The translations under genes were made by a program, and so were the position numbers. From NCBI GenBank assembly GCA_018694115.1, contig JABHNB010000005.1, positions 91,692 to 155,691 of the forward strand: a stretch of DNA of 64,000 bases, read 5' to 3'. Below, piece by piece: positions 1 to 8,449 of this stretch. A model generated the notes under the pieces. It was not told where the DNA came from. It made no database searches and saw only the letters and a list, made by a program, of their open reading frames with translations. The first letter of the stretch is position 1. Every line of letters begins with the position of its first letter. The DNA is from an archaeon. Lineage in GTDB: Archaea; Nanobdellota; Nanobdellia; Pacearchaeales; GW2011-AR1.

Positions 1-265
1 CATCAAATCCAAATTTATCTAAATATGCAATGGACGCCGAGTGAGAATATGATTTAAATCCCTTAGCTGCAAGAACTGCATCACAAAAAGCCCTCAAGGC
101 ATCATAGACATTCTCATATATAATCTTTGGAAAAATATTTATGTCCAACAAATCAACTTTAGAAATTCTATCTTTCATATCTTTAATCAATGATTCCGAC
201 AAGGCACTATCAACTGAAGCTTTTTTTACCTCCCCATTTTTCAAATAGTAATCAAATGGCTTCAT
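1..265 (-). CDS. HEPN domain protein (partial, runs off window)
   Basis: Partial minus-strand reading frame starting at an ATG whose first base is 265; it is open to base 1, giving about 88 residues. The visible part is an all-helical HEPN-like sequence with the pattern KKASVDSALSESLIKDM, then ENVYDALRAFCDAVLAAKG and YSHSASIAYL. These segments match the helices of HEPN proteins that pair with MNT nucleotidyltransferases. The start lies 14 nt inside the end of the upstream MNT gene, so the two are translationally coupled. Known role of the family: HEPN is the toxin, often an RNase with an RX4-6H motif. That motif, if present, would be in the missing C-terminus, so toxicity cannot be judged here. 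Confidence 0.75.
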   Translation of the reverse strand, partial: MKPFDYYLKNGEVKKASVDSALSESLIKDMKDRISKVDLLDINIFPKIIYENVYDALRAFCDAVLAAKGFKSYSHSASIAYLDKFGFD

Positions 266-773
266 TTTTTATCCCCCCGTAAAGTGTAACGCCATTTATT
301 AAATTATTAAAAAATTCACGAGTAATGTCTTTTTTTGAAGGAATCAATATATGGATCTTTCTCTTAAGTTTCTTTTCAAACCTATCCAAATCAAATTGCT
401 TTTTAGTCTCACTTGAAATAACGATATCAATATCAGATTTCTCAATATCTTCTCCACGGGAATAACTTCCAATTAGGGTTATAGAAGACGGAGAATATTT
501 TTCTTTTAAATAAGTTAATAGTCCTGAATCAAATACTCCCTTAAGATTTTCAATTTTCTTCACAAAAATGGTTTTCTCATTTTCCAAATTCAATTTTATT
601 TCAATTAAATGCTTTTTCTTGTTCTTAGTAACAATTCCCTCACTCTTAAGTTCATCAGTTATCTTAATCAAACTATTTGGATGAACCTTACCTTTCCTCG
701 CAAGCTCTCTAAGGTGGAAAGAATATGTCGGATTCTCAAATAATATCCTCAATACTTTCTTTTTATTATCCAT
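252..773 (-). CDS. MNT nucleotidyltransferase antitoxin with N-terminal winged helix
   Basis: 173 residues from the ATG at 773 (the longer frame would begin with TTG). Residues about 1-65 form a winged helix (VLRILFENP, LRELARKGKVHPNSLIKI), which can bind the operator just upstream. Residues about 90-170 are a minimal nucleotidyltransferase fold with the signature GSYSRGE and SDIDIVI, the GSx10DxD-type metal and nucleotide site. Proteins of this fold adenylylate or otherwise neutralise the partner HEPN toxin. The gene overlaps the HEPN gene by 14 nt, giving the usual antitoxin-toxin operon. Autoregulation through the palindromes at 782-809 is likely. Confidence 0.85.
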   Translation of the reverse strand: MDNKKKVLRILFENPTYSFHLRELARKGKVHPNSLIKITDELKSEGIVTKNKKKHLIEIKLNLENEKTIFVKKIENLKGVFDSGLLTYLKEKYSPSSITLIGSYSRGEDIEKSDIDIVISSETKKQFDLDRFEKKLKRKIHILIPSKKDITREFFNNLINGVTLYGGIKNEAI

Positions 774-781
774 CTTAAACA

Positions 782-809
782 ATTGTACAATTTAATGTAC
801 AATTGTACA
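782..809 (-). promoter_or_regulatory. Operator palindromes of the MNT/HEPN operon
   Basis: Two perfect palindromes lie directly before the MNT start: ATTGTACAAT at 782-791 and TGTACAATTGTACA at 796-809, with a further half site ATGTAC at 815-820. A TATA-like TTTAAAAG (minus strand) sits at about 821-828. Binding there by the winged helix of the antitoxin would block the transcription start, as in other autoregulated toxin-antitoxin operons. The binding is inferred; the palindromes are directly visible. Confidence 0.7.
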
Positions 810-847
810 GAATTATGTACTTTTAAACATTTCGACCCGGGAATTCT

Positions 848-1621
848 CTACTTTATCTCCCGTAACAACAACTCTGACCTCGCCAAACCAGCTTCCAAAT
901 GTTCTGCCTTATGCTCATCAGTTCCAATAAGAATCTCAATTCCCAATCCCTTGGCCTCCCTCAAAATCCACAAACTAGGATATTGCTCATCACAGGGCCT
1001 TCTCCATCCCGACGCATTGAGGTCAAGCTTCATCTTTTTCTTTGAGATCAATTTCAGAGTCTTTCGAACTTCCTTCATATACCAATCTTCATCTCCAGAA
1101 AAATATTTATTATTTTTATTCCAAACTTTGATTATATCAAAATGTGCAACAACATCAAACCAACCACTCTTAATTGCGCTTCTTAGATCAGAATAATAAT
1201 TCTTAACCAGTTTCTTAATTCCCCCCGAGCTCTTAACCATCTTCTCAAACGATTCCTTAGAATGGTCTATTGGAAAATACTCTTTTCCGATTTTGACAAA
1301 GTGCACTGAAACAAGTCGATAATCAAATCTTTTCTTAGCCTCCTTCTTAGTCCAAGACTTATAGTCCTTCAACCAATCAAATTCAACTCCAACAAGAATT
1401 TTTATTTTACCCTTATACTTTTTCTTTAATCTCTTTAGTTCACGGAAATGTTCGGTAGAATAATAGTCATTGCCCCAATCTCTAAATCCTGGTGGAAAAT
1501 GATAATGATCTGTAATCCCCAAAATATCAAACTTCTTTCTAATGGCAAGCTTAACTAATTCCTCGGGTTTCAACTTTCCATCAGATCCAGTAGTATGTGT
1601 ATGATAATTTGCTTTCACCAT
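848..1621 (-). CDS. PHP-domain metal-dependent phosphoesterase
   Basis: 257 residues from the ATG at 1621; the longer frame would need a TTG start, and a TATA-like ATATTTAAAG at about 1657-1667 fits the shorter one. The N-terminus NYHTHTTGSDG is the PHP HxH motif, followed by ITDHYHFPP (second metal cluster), LVGVEFD, and late in the protein LNASGWR and GTDEHKAEHL. These are the four metal-binding motifs of the polymerase and histidinol phosphatase family. Likely a phosphoesterase acting on a small phosphorylated substrate, such as histidinol phosphate or a nucleotide; the exact substrate cannot be read from sequence. Confidence 0.8.
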   Translation of the reverse strand: MVKANYHTHTTGSDGKLKPEELVKLAIRKKFDILGITDHYHFPPGFRDWGNDYYSTEHFRELKRLKKKYKGKIKILVGVEFDWLKDYKSWTKKEAKKRFDYRLVSVHFVKIGKEYFPIDHSKESFEKMVKSSGGIKKLVKNYYSDLRSAIKSGWFDVVAHFDIIKVWNKNNKYFSGDEDWYMKEVRKTLKLISKKKMKLDLNASGWRRPCDEQYPSLWILREAKGLGIEILIGTDEHKAEHLEAGLARSELLLREIK

Positions 1622-1700
1622 CTTTAACCTCTTCAACAAAAACGCCCAATAGCTTTAAATATTCTTTCTTCTATTATTGATTAGTCAAAAGGAGGTAAAA

Positions 1701-1979
1701 ATGGAACTTAAAAACGTAAAATTCAAATCTGCGGTTTTTCTGGGAGTATTCACATTAGTATATTTATTAATCGTGGGAGCTCTTCAGCTAATACTAAAAT
1801 CTGCATCAGTTGGGGTTGCAGGATATGACCAATTACTTGGAAATGTCACTCCACTTATGGTGTTAGTACAAGTACCAGTAACTGGTGCAGTAACTGCTTA
1901 CATCTTCGGACTTATAGCAATCTTAGTCTATAATTTCGTAGCAAAGAAATACCCAATAAGCTGGAACCTTAAGAAATAA
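1701..1979 (+). CDS. Small two-helix membrane protein
   Basis: 92 residues. The ATG at 1701 is chosen over one at 1677 because GGAGGT at 1691-1696 is a clear Shine-Dalgarno sequence 4 nt before it, unlike most genes in the window. Two hydrophobic segments, about residues 12-32 and 52-80, with a short basic C-terminus, suggest an inner-membrane protein. No family assigned. It stands alone between the divergent PHP gene and the convergent gatD. Confidence 0.65.
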   Translation: MELKNVKFKSAVFLGVFTLVYLLIVGALQLILKSASVGVAGYDQLLGNVTPLMVLVQVPVTGAVTAYIFGLIAILVYNFVAKKYPISWNLKK

Positions 1980-2015
1980 TTCCACCTAATTTTATTATTA
2001 TTTTTCTCTTTTTCT

Positions 2016-3296
2016 TTATTCTTTTATACATTCATTCAGCTCGCCAGAGAAATTCTCGAGCATCTTTTCTTCAACCTTGTCTCTATCCGCTGCCCAGGTC
2101 TTATGTCCTAAAACCCAACCCAACTTAACTAATGCAGTCTCGCTCAACATATCCTTCAAGAAGACAATTCCTGTCTTTTGTAAATCTCGACCAGCAGTAT
2201 AAACATTCGGATTCAATCGGCCAAAGATCGTCTGAGCCGTTGCACAGATAATCATCCCACCATCAATCGCTTTCTTAATTTTAGGCAGCCAGTTAAACTT
2301 CGCATCCTGTGCGGGAACTTGTCCGATCCCCGTGATCTCAAGAATAAGTCCTCCATAACCAAGATCTTTGTAAAATTCTATAATTGAGGGATCCTGTCCG
2401 GGAGTAATTTTAATTGAAGCTATCTTATCAGAATACTTTGCATCCGGCTTTACCTTTCGAGAATCGTCTCGAGCATTAAACTCTTTTAGAATCTTCATTC
2501 CTTCCTTAGAAATCTCTGCAATTGGCTCTCCATTCACAATCTTAAATGCATCTCTCCTGGAAGTGTGCAACTTCCTAACTTTTGTTCCAGGCATTGCAAG
2601 ACAAACTCCATCATTTTCATCCTTATGGCCAATAAGTGCAACCTCTGCAATATCTGAAACAGCATACTTGGCAGCACAAATAAGATTTAATGCAGCATCT
2701 GTAGAAGCTCGGTCAATTGATCTCTGAGAATAGGTCAAAGCAACTGGCTTATTCAAGTTCTTAAGGAAAAACGAGAGTGCGGCAGAAGTATAATGTAAGA
2801 AATCTGTCCCATGAGTAATAATTACTCCATCAATTTCAGAATCATTAAGTAACTCTTCACAAACCCCTGCCAACCCCTTCCAATCAATGAATCCCATATT
2901 TTCCGACCATTTCATAAACGGTTTCTCAATCTTAACAACATTACAAATCTTACTAATTTCTGGGGCAATATTCAATATCTCTTTAGCATCTGTAGAAATA
3001 ACTCCCCCACTCTTTGGATCTAGCCTAGAAGAGATGGTGCCTCCGGTGATAATCATCGCAACATTTCGTAGCTTTTTATTTTCCTTAGCTTCAATTTCCG
3101 GGACCTTACGTTCTTGTGCCTTTTCAACAACTTTCATATCCAAAATTTCTCGCTCGCGAATTCCGATATTATATCCAGAACCAAGTTTCAGCAAAACAAT
3201 TTCTGGATCATAACTCTCAAGAACATTACCTTTCCAGCTTTTATCCTTCGTTCTTAGAGAAACAAGATCTCCCGGGTTAATTTCTTTAACTTTCAT
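2016..3296 (-). CDS. gatD: Glutamyl-tRNA(Gln) amidotransferase subunit D
   Basis: 426 residues. Residues 1-60 are the GatD N-terminal beta-barrel (INPGDLVSLRTKD). From about residue 80 the protein is a type I L-asparaginase fold with the two catalytic threonine motifs TGGTI and THGTD, and later GLILEITGIGQVP. GatD releases ammonia from glutamine for the GatDE complex, which converts Glu-tRNA(Gln) to Gln-tRNA(Gln) in archaea. Length matches the family. A TATA box (minus strand, CTTTTTATACG) at about 3316-3325 puts transcription start next to the ATG, so the mRNA is probably leaderless. Its usual partner gatE is not in the window; the gatB-like gene at 13978 is a different subunit type. Confidence 0.93.
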   Translation of the reverse strand: MKVKEINPGDLVSLRTKDKSWKGNVLESYDPEIVLLKLGSGYNIGIREREILDMKVVEKAQERKVPEIEAKENKKLRNVAMIITGGTISSRLDPKSGGVISTDAKEILNIAPEISKICNVVKIEKPFMKWSENMGFIDWKGLAGVCEELLNDSEIDGVIITHGTDFLHYTSAALSFFLKNLNKPVALTYSQRSIDRASTDAALNLICAAKYAVSDIAEVALIGHKDENDGVCLAMPGTKVRKLHTSRRDAFKIVNGEPIAEISKEGMKILKEFNARDDSRKVKPDAKYSDKIASIKITPGQDPSIIEFYKDLGYGGLILEITGIGQVPAQDAKFNWLPKIKKAIDGGMIICATAQTIFGRLNPNVYTAGRDLQKTGIVFLKDMLSETALVKLGWVLGHKTWAADRDKVEEKMLENFSGELNECIKE

Positions 3297-3340
3297 AAAA
3301 TTAAATAGAAGCTACGTATAAAAAGTTAGTGATTCCCACA

Positions 3341-3634
3341 CTATTCCTGTCCATAGTTAGTTCGGGATGTCAAACGATATCCTTCCCTGGGCTGATTCCA
3401 AGGGTTCAATTCGTGATCAGAATAAGGTTGTGTTGTTGGTTGTGTAGTTGGCATAGTTGTCGGCCGCGTAGTTGGTTGTGTTGTCGAGGTTCTAAATTTC
3501 CTTTCAGCATTAAAATCATCATACATCTTTTTTCCTACTCCGAAAGCACCCGCTAATACCGCTGCTACACCGAGCACACAACCTGCCTTCCATGCAAATC
3601 CCTTGATGGGGCAATAATTATTTTTAATTTTCAT
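3341..3634 (-). CDS. Membrane-anchored protein with Thr-Pro repeat tail
   Basis: 97 residues. One hydrophobic segment at about residues 14-32 (AGCVLGVAAVLAGAFGVG) could be a signal anchor. It is followed by a TTQP/TTRP/TTMP repeat tract at about residues 49-70, typical of glycosylated extracellular linkers, and a short polar tail. A TATA-like box CCTTAAAAGG lies about 27 nt upstream of the ATG, consistent with a leaderless transcript. No family is recognised; a surface-exposed stalk-like role is plausible. Confidence 0.55.
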   Translation of the reverse strand: MKIKNNYCPIKGFAWKAGCVLGVAAVLAGAFGVGKKMYDDFNAERKFRTSTTQPTTRPTTMPTTQPTTQPYSDHELNPWNQPREGYRLTSRTNYGQE

Positions 3635-3712
3635 AGTTTTTCAAGAAAATCTTCCCTTTTAAGGTTTATCAATGCCAAAAAGAGTTAAAAACATCTTATT
3701 CTTCGACAGGTC

Positions 3713-6700
3713 ATGAACAAAAGGGGGATTTCTACACTAGTCGCTACAGTCTTAATAGTTCTTCTAACTGTTGCAGCAGTAGCAATCATCTGGATCACAA
3801 TAATCCCACTAATCGCAGAGGATTCATATTTTCAGGAGGAAGTTGATCTTAAAATCGTAACTGCCGGAGGATATACCTTGTGGGATGAAAGTGAAAAAGC
3901 AGCATGTGTCCAAGTCGAAAGAGGACAAGATAATGTAGAACTCTCGAGGATTGAAGTAGTATTCTCTGTCAATGGAAAATCAGAAAGAGGAAGTTTCCAG
4001 AAAAATGAAGTCCCGGGAAATAACGAACGAGCCACAAAATGTTTCCCACTTGATGCAAAACCGGTCTCCATAAAATTAATCCCCTACCGTCAGCTACCTG
4101 GGGGCGGAGAAGAATCCCTTGGAGTTACTTCGGAAATTGGGGAAGGAACCGAAGGAGGAATAAAAATCCCTGATGGAAAAAGAGAAGACCTTCCAATAAG
4201 TAAACTCGATGATACTCCTGAATTCTTTCCAGCACTAATGGACCGAAGAACTGATTGGGACACCGGATTCAGCGAGGCAAAACTCTATCTCACCTCTGAC
4301 GATTATGATGTTCTTGTAAATGGGGGGGAGACAGAAATCCATACCGAAGAGCAAAATCCTTACATCCTACTTCCATTAGAAGATCAAACCAAACTAACTT
4401 TCAAGATTGAATTTATCTCAAGAGAAGATGGCTCAGTAATCAATACCGAAACAAAGATGATCCAGTACAAAAACTTGTGTAAGGATTTTCCCAAGGATGC
4501 TTGTCCGTGGGAAGTTAAACTTGCTACTTCTGAGAAGTTGAATTCTGAAGGAGATACCGTTTTATTTAATGAGGAAGATTTGGAGAGAGTCAAATCATTT
4601 GAAGGTAGTGCCGATGATTGTGAAAGGTATATTTATTCTAGATTTAGGAGCAATCTTCATGCTTATGTCAAGGGAGTTTATGAAAAGTATAAAGATAGAA
4701 ATACGGGAGAAATTAAGGACTATCCCCCAATAAATACCTTAGAAGATGATTATCTTATCGAACTGACAGTAGACAAAGATCCTAGGGAAGATTATTCATA
4801 TTTTACCATGCCTTCTGGAAAATCGGTTGCTGCATTCGATTATATCGAAATTTTAAGCGGGCCTGGGATCGGGGAATTTAGGGTTGTGAAAACTGCAGAA
4901 AATATAAGTTTGACGGAATGGAATGTTTTGTTTTATAGTAAAAATAATAATTTTCTTTACACTCCAGATAGTCCTTCCCCACTGGGGAAGGGGACAGAAT
5001 TTAGGGTCTATAAAACTCGGGGATTTTCGGTCCCAATGCATATTTCTCATGCGGCTATGGCGTACCGTTTAGGCTTCGAAGGACAAATTGCTAGCCCAGA
5101 AGATTATTATCAATTTGCAAAGGAGATGCTTATTTATGATCCGATGATTGGCGGAGGAGTTTATTCAAATTATCCTCACTATTGGGCTAGTTACGCTCTT
5201 GCATATGATTTGCTTAAGGACCGTTTAAGGGAAGATGATTTAGCTGACGGAACAAATTATACAGAACAGATTGAGTATAAACTTGCAAGGATGATAGATT
5301 ATTCAACTGTGAATAAGCAGGTGAACATGTGGAAGGTATTTACAGTTCTTAGTTGGACAGGATATACTTTTAGCTCCGCTGGAACTAATGCAATTGTTCT
5401 TTCGGACTGGGTTCCCCCTAAGGGAAGTCAGATGACAGGTCCGAGAGATTGGATGGATAATGCAATGCAACTAATGCATCGCCCAACATATAGCGATCTT
5501 TATACTCGGGATGGGCACCTTAATACTGGTGCGATGTATGCGAATGCCGCTATGAGCGATATTGCAACATTTTCATTTATCTATCAGCGTTTGACAGAGG
5601 TTCGGCTTCTTGAAGAGCCGAGATTTGATGAGGCGATAAGAACTATGACAAGATCTTATTTTCCAGATTTAGTTGCTCCTTATGGTCTTGCGATGGGAAC
5701 CCATATAAAACGTATTCCTAATACGCTGTATCAGAACCCTGATTTTGTAAATTCTGAGACTGCAGGACTAATGCAGGGAATGATCGAAAGAGAGAAAGAG
5801 CTTGCGACTAGGCAGGGGAGGGGTATGGCTTGTTGGGGAACTGCAGGGAATGCAAGGATGGTCCAGTCTCTTTTTATGTACGATAAATCAACACCACCAA
5901 TTCGTCCGGAAAATCTTATGGTAACTGATCCTAAGTGGAGACCTACACAATTTCTACCTTATGCAAATCAAGGAATATTTAGGGATAATTGGGGGCAGGA
6001 CACAAGGCAGTTAATTGGGATGGGTAAGGCGGAAGTGAATGGAAACTATTGGATAGAAAATTATAATATCGGAACCCTAATGTATTATGAAGACGGAGAA
6101 CATCTTTTTGGTCCAGACTGGAGTTATAGTTTACCTCCTTCAAGATATGGAGAGTTCACTATGCTGGCAGATGGACAAGTTAGTGCTTCAAGAAAGGTGG
6201 CAGGCAATGGGGAATTAACCCATTATTTCTCATATCCTGATGAATCAGATACAGGTTATTTCGTTCAGACTGGACAGATAGATGCCGCATTTTTAATGCC
6301 TGGAGAAGACCTAACCAGCTTGTTGAAAGATCTTAATTATGATCTTACAAACAATAAAAGGTATCCAAAAGATTATCCTAGCGATGCAGTGAGTAACTAT
6401 CCCGAAGATGTTACAATGTCTAGACAGATCCTATATTTGAAAGATTACATTATTATATTTGACGAGATGTCTGGAGATGAAGCGCATGATTATGAGATTG
6501 TCTTTACAACACCGAGGCTGATCGGAGACGTTAATATCAATCCGACAGAACAAACCGCTTCTTGGACTGGTGTAGTGGCGAATTATTCTCGAAGCTTTTT
6601 GGAAAGAGATTCTACCCAAGAGCATTATATCCCTTCTGAAGATGCAAATCGTACTGTAAGAATTCAGCAGATGAGCGAGTTGAATGATTTTACAAAGGGA

Positions 6701-7315
6701 GAGTTTGTTCCAGAAACTTGGAAATATGTAAACAATAATCTGGGATATGTTAATCAAGTTCAGAACGATGTCCAAAACGCACAATTTCTAACAATCATCT
6801 CTTCAGATGATAATCAGAATGTTGGAGATGAGCTGATTGTCTCTCAAGTACCTGAAGGCACAATTATCTCCCATCCAAGCGATATGTCCTATAACGATAC
6901 TTTAATCCTCAATGAGTTAGCAACCACCACCTCTAGTGCAAACGGAGTAGATTTCACAGGTAAACTCGCAATAGTAAGAATAGATAACACAAACGATCTA
7001 ACAGACTTTTACATTAAGGAATCCACTAACTTAACTTACGATAACCGGAATTATTTCAAGCAAAACAGTGGAGATCTTCATCACTTGGCCCTATCCTATG
7101 AAATAGATAAAATCCAAGGAAGCGTAGAAGCAAACGAACCAACAGAGATAGAGATTTTCTCCGTGCTCACACCCTCTTCTATAGAACTTGAGATCCATCC
7201 AGAAGACTACCCATTCGAAGATGAAACAACCTCGCCAATAAGTTACACATACAATAACAATATAATAACAATTACAATTCCTAAAGGCGCTGCAAGTATT
7301 AGAATCCGGGGATAG
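3713..7315 (+). CDS. Giant surface protein: pilin-type N-terminus plus heparinase/alginate-lyase-like domains
   Basis: 1,200 residues. The N-terminus MNKRGISTLVATVLIVLL is an archaeal type IV pilin-like signal with a 30-residue hydrophobic helix, so the protein should be anchored with the bulk outside. Residues about 60-420 are beta-rich. From about 440 (HISHAAMAYRLGF) to 760 the sequence is helical and rich in Tyr, Trp and His, like the (alpha/alpha) toroid of alginate and heparin lyases (SNYPHYWASYALAYDLL). Residues about 800-1000 (YGEFTMLADG, LKDYIIIFDEM) resemble the beta-sandwich of heparinase II/III proteins. Likely a polysaccharide lyase or binder at the cell surface. Third-base use switches from A/C-ending to G/T-ending codons between about 4490 and 6780 and back. 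Confidence 0.65.
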   Translation: MNKRGISTLVATVLIVLLTVAAVAIIWITIIPLIAEDSYFQEEVDLKIVTAGGYTLWDESEKAACVQVERGQDNVELSRIEVVFSVNGKSERGSFQKNEVPGNNERATKCFPLDAKPVSIKLIPYRQLPGGGEESLGVTSEIGEGTEGGIKIPDGKREDLPISKLDDTPEFFPALMDRRTDWDTGFSEAKLYLTSDDYDVLVNGGETEIHTEEQNPYILLPLEDQTKLTFKIEFISREDGSVINTETKMIQYKNLCKDFPKDACPWEVKLATSEKLNSEGDTVLFNEEDLERVKSFEGSADDCERYIYSRFRSNLHAYVKGVYEKYKDRNTGEIKDYPPINTLEDDYLIELTVDKDPREDYSYFTMPSGKSVAAFDYIEILSGPGIGEFRVVKTAENISLTEWNVLFYSKNNNFLYTPDSPSPLGKGTEFRVYKTRGFSVPMHISHAAMAYRLGFEGQIASPEDYYQFAKEMLIYDPMIGGGVYSNYPHYWASYALAYDLLKDRLREDDLADGTNYTEQIEYKLARMIDYSTVNKQVNMWKVFTVLSWTGYTFSSAGTNAIVLSDWVPPKGSQMTGPRDWMDNAMQLMHRPTYSDLYTRDGHLNTGAMYANAAMSDIATFSFIYQRLTEVRLLEEPRFDEAIRTMTRSYFPDLVAPYGLAMGTHIKRIPNTLYQNPDFVNSETAGLMQGMIEREKELATRQGRGMACWGTAGNARMVQSLFMYDKSTPPIRPENLMVTDPKWRPTQFLPYANQGIFRDNWGQDTRQLIGMGKAEVNGNYWIENYNIGTLMYYEDGEHLFGPDWSYSLPPSRYGEFTMLADGQVSASRKVAGNGELTHYFSYPDESDTGYFVQTGQIDAAFLMPGEDLTSLLKDLNYDLTNNKRYPKDYPSDAVSNYPEDVTMSRQILYLKDYIIIFDEMSGDEAHDYEIVFTTPRLIGDVNINPTEQTASWTGVVANYSRSFLERDSTQEHYIPSEDANRTVRIQQMSELNDFTKGEFVPETWKYVNNNLGYVNQVQNDVQNAQFLTIISSDDNQNVGDELIVSQVPEGTIISHPSDMSYNDTLILNELATTTSSANGVDFTGKLAIVRIDNTNDLTDFYIKESTNLTYDNRNYFKQNSGDLHHLALSYEIDKIQGSVEANEPTEIEIFSVLTPSSIELEIHPEDYPFEDETTSPISYTYNNNIITITIPKGAASIRIRG

Positions 7316-7322
7316 AATAAAA

Positions 7323-7775
7323 TTATTCAATAAATACTCCGGGATAACCCTTAATTTCATCCACTGCAGTCTCTAATGCTAAATCAATTTGATCAGTGAG
7401 ATGCAAATCATAAAAATATATCTTTCCATCTTTCCCGCCAGCCCAATTTTCATTGACCTTAAAATCTCTCCCAATAGTCTGGCCAAATCTCCCGAGAATT
7501 CTTCCAGAAAGAGCACTTTTTGAGACACGTTCTCTTTCTCCAATTATTCTTTTTTCATCAAGTTCTGGCACTAGGCTTACGATTCCGGTCCCACCATACT
7601 GAGAATTTTCTCGTAGAGCAAATAGTGTATCTTGAGGAAATACTCCTGCCTCTGCACATTCCTTAAACATCTTAAGATAGTCATTCGCAACAGAATTATC
7701 AAAACAAAATCCATACCCCATGGCATCTGTAGCCTTAGTATACCATTTCAGCCTACCCCGTTTGATAGTATCAAC
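7323..7775 (-). pseudogene. C-terminal part of a host gene split by the integrative element
   Basis: A coding-like minus-strand frame runs from 7775 down to the stop at 7323. The first ATG is at 7721 (132 residues), but upstream codons up to 7775 read as natural protein (VDTIKRGRLKWYTKATDAMG) without any start. The frame then meets the repeat end at 7783. Joining codon GTT at 7775-7773 to GTT at 13673-13671 restores one frame with the fragment at 13671-13808 (PSWSV followed by DTIKRG), giving a protein of about 195 residues. The product is not recognised. The 7721 ATG product may still be made. The split is inferred from frame continuity and the inverted end sequences. Confidence 0.6.
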
Positions 7776-7782
7776 ACCCCCA

Positions 7783-7890
7783 CCGTCGACCTGACCTTTT
7801 TGGCATCGGGAGGGGACAACTAAATTTTTTGTTTATGAACTTTGTTTAGTTTAATTGTCGTTGGTGGTTAGAGTTTTTAAGGATTGTCGA
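7783..7890 (+). repeat. Left-end repeat of the integrative element, copy A
   Basis: 108 bp beginning CCGTCGACCTGACC and ending AAGGATTGTCGA. It matches 63867-63973 in the same orientation with a single one-base difference (ACAAC versus ACAC). Sequence on both sides diverges abruptly. Its first 45 bp are an inverted, imperfect match to the right end at 13624-13672. It is AT-rich in the middle and has no convincing open frame. Confidence 0.85.
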
Positions 7891-7905
7891 CCACCGTTGG
7901 GTGAC
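7884..7905 (+). promoter_or_regulatory. Candidate recombinase site, left
   Basis: TTGTCGACCACC-GTTG-GGTGAC. The same arrangement, 12 bp identical plus GGTGAC after a 4-bp spacer, is at 13564-13585 beside the recombinase promoter. Related sequences lie at 7855-7868 (TTGTCGTTGGTGG) and 7966-7980 (TTGTCGTGGTGACAA, with perfect TTGTC/GACAA arms). Such inverted arms around a short spacer are the usual form of tyrosine-recombinase core sites. Function is inferred. Confidence 0.5.
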
Positions 7906-7928
7906 GGATTATTAGAGAGGTCACCCAA
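7897..7928 (+). repeat. 9-bp perfect inverted repeat inside the left end
   Basis: TTGGGTGAC at 7897-7905 pairs exactly with GTCACCCAA at 7920-7928 across a 14-nt loop. It overlaps the candidate recombinase site and lies about 90 bp before the first cargo gene. It could be an operator, an accessory recombinase arm site or a hairpin; no gene lies between 7776 and 8018. Confidence 0.6.
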
Positions 7929-8017
7929 AAAGACTAAATAGAAAATTTACTAAATAATAACTCCTTTGTCGTGGTGACAACAGAAACCTTTATATAATGT
8001 GGACTCTATTGTTTATT

Positions 8018-8410
8018 ATGACAATAAGAGAATTTCTAGACTCGGCTGTGCATGATGTAGTTGGGCATGGGTTTGCTGCTATGGCTGGAATTTCGGCATT
8101 GGCTTATAATTGCATGAGCGATCCTAGTCGGCCGACTGAATCTTTGATGACTGGGTTGATTGGAGGTGGGTTGTATATGGCTGGGGCTCATTATAAGAAA
8201 GTTCATGATTTGAATAAAAAATATGCGGGAGCTTTGGAAAATGTCAAGGATAATCCTGATCAGCTGGAAAAGTTGGATTCTTTTTTTGAGGATGTTGGAA
8301 ATAATAAACTGCATTGTGGTAATGTTGCGCCTGCGCGTCATAAGCTATCTCATAGATTTACGAAATCTCTTTATGATAGGCAGAGGGCGAAAGTTGTTGC
8401 GGCGGCTTGA
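8018..8410 (+). CDS. Element cargo: small membrane protein
   Basis: 130 residues from the ATG at 8018. An upstream in-frame ATG at 7997 overlaps the TATA box (TTTATATAAT, about 7989-7998), so the second ATG, about 25 nt downstream, fits a leaderless mRNA. Two glycine-rich hydrophobic stretches at about residues 16-33 and 44-60 are followed by a charged helical tail. No family recognised. First gene of the plus-strand cargo trio. Its codons end mostly in G or T, unlike gatD or gatB. Confidence 0.6.
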   Translation: MTIREFLDSAVHDVVGHGFAAMAGISALAYNCMSDPSRPTESLMTGLIGGGLYMAGAHYKKVHDLNKKYAGALENVKDNPDQLEKLDSFFEDVGNNKLHCGNVAPARHKLSHRFTKSLYDRQRAKVVAAA

Positions 8411-8449
8411 AAGGATAACTTTTATAAAGTTCTTGTGTATGTATTAGAT

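Noticed and set aside
783..1196. Plus-strand ORF of 137 residues
   Set aside because: Antisense to the PHP gene; no coding-like composition or promoter.
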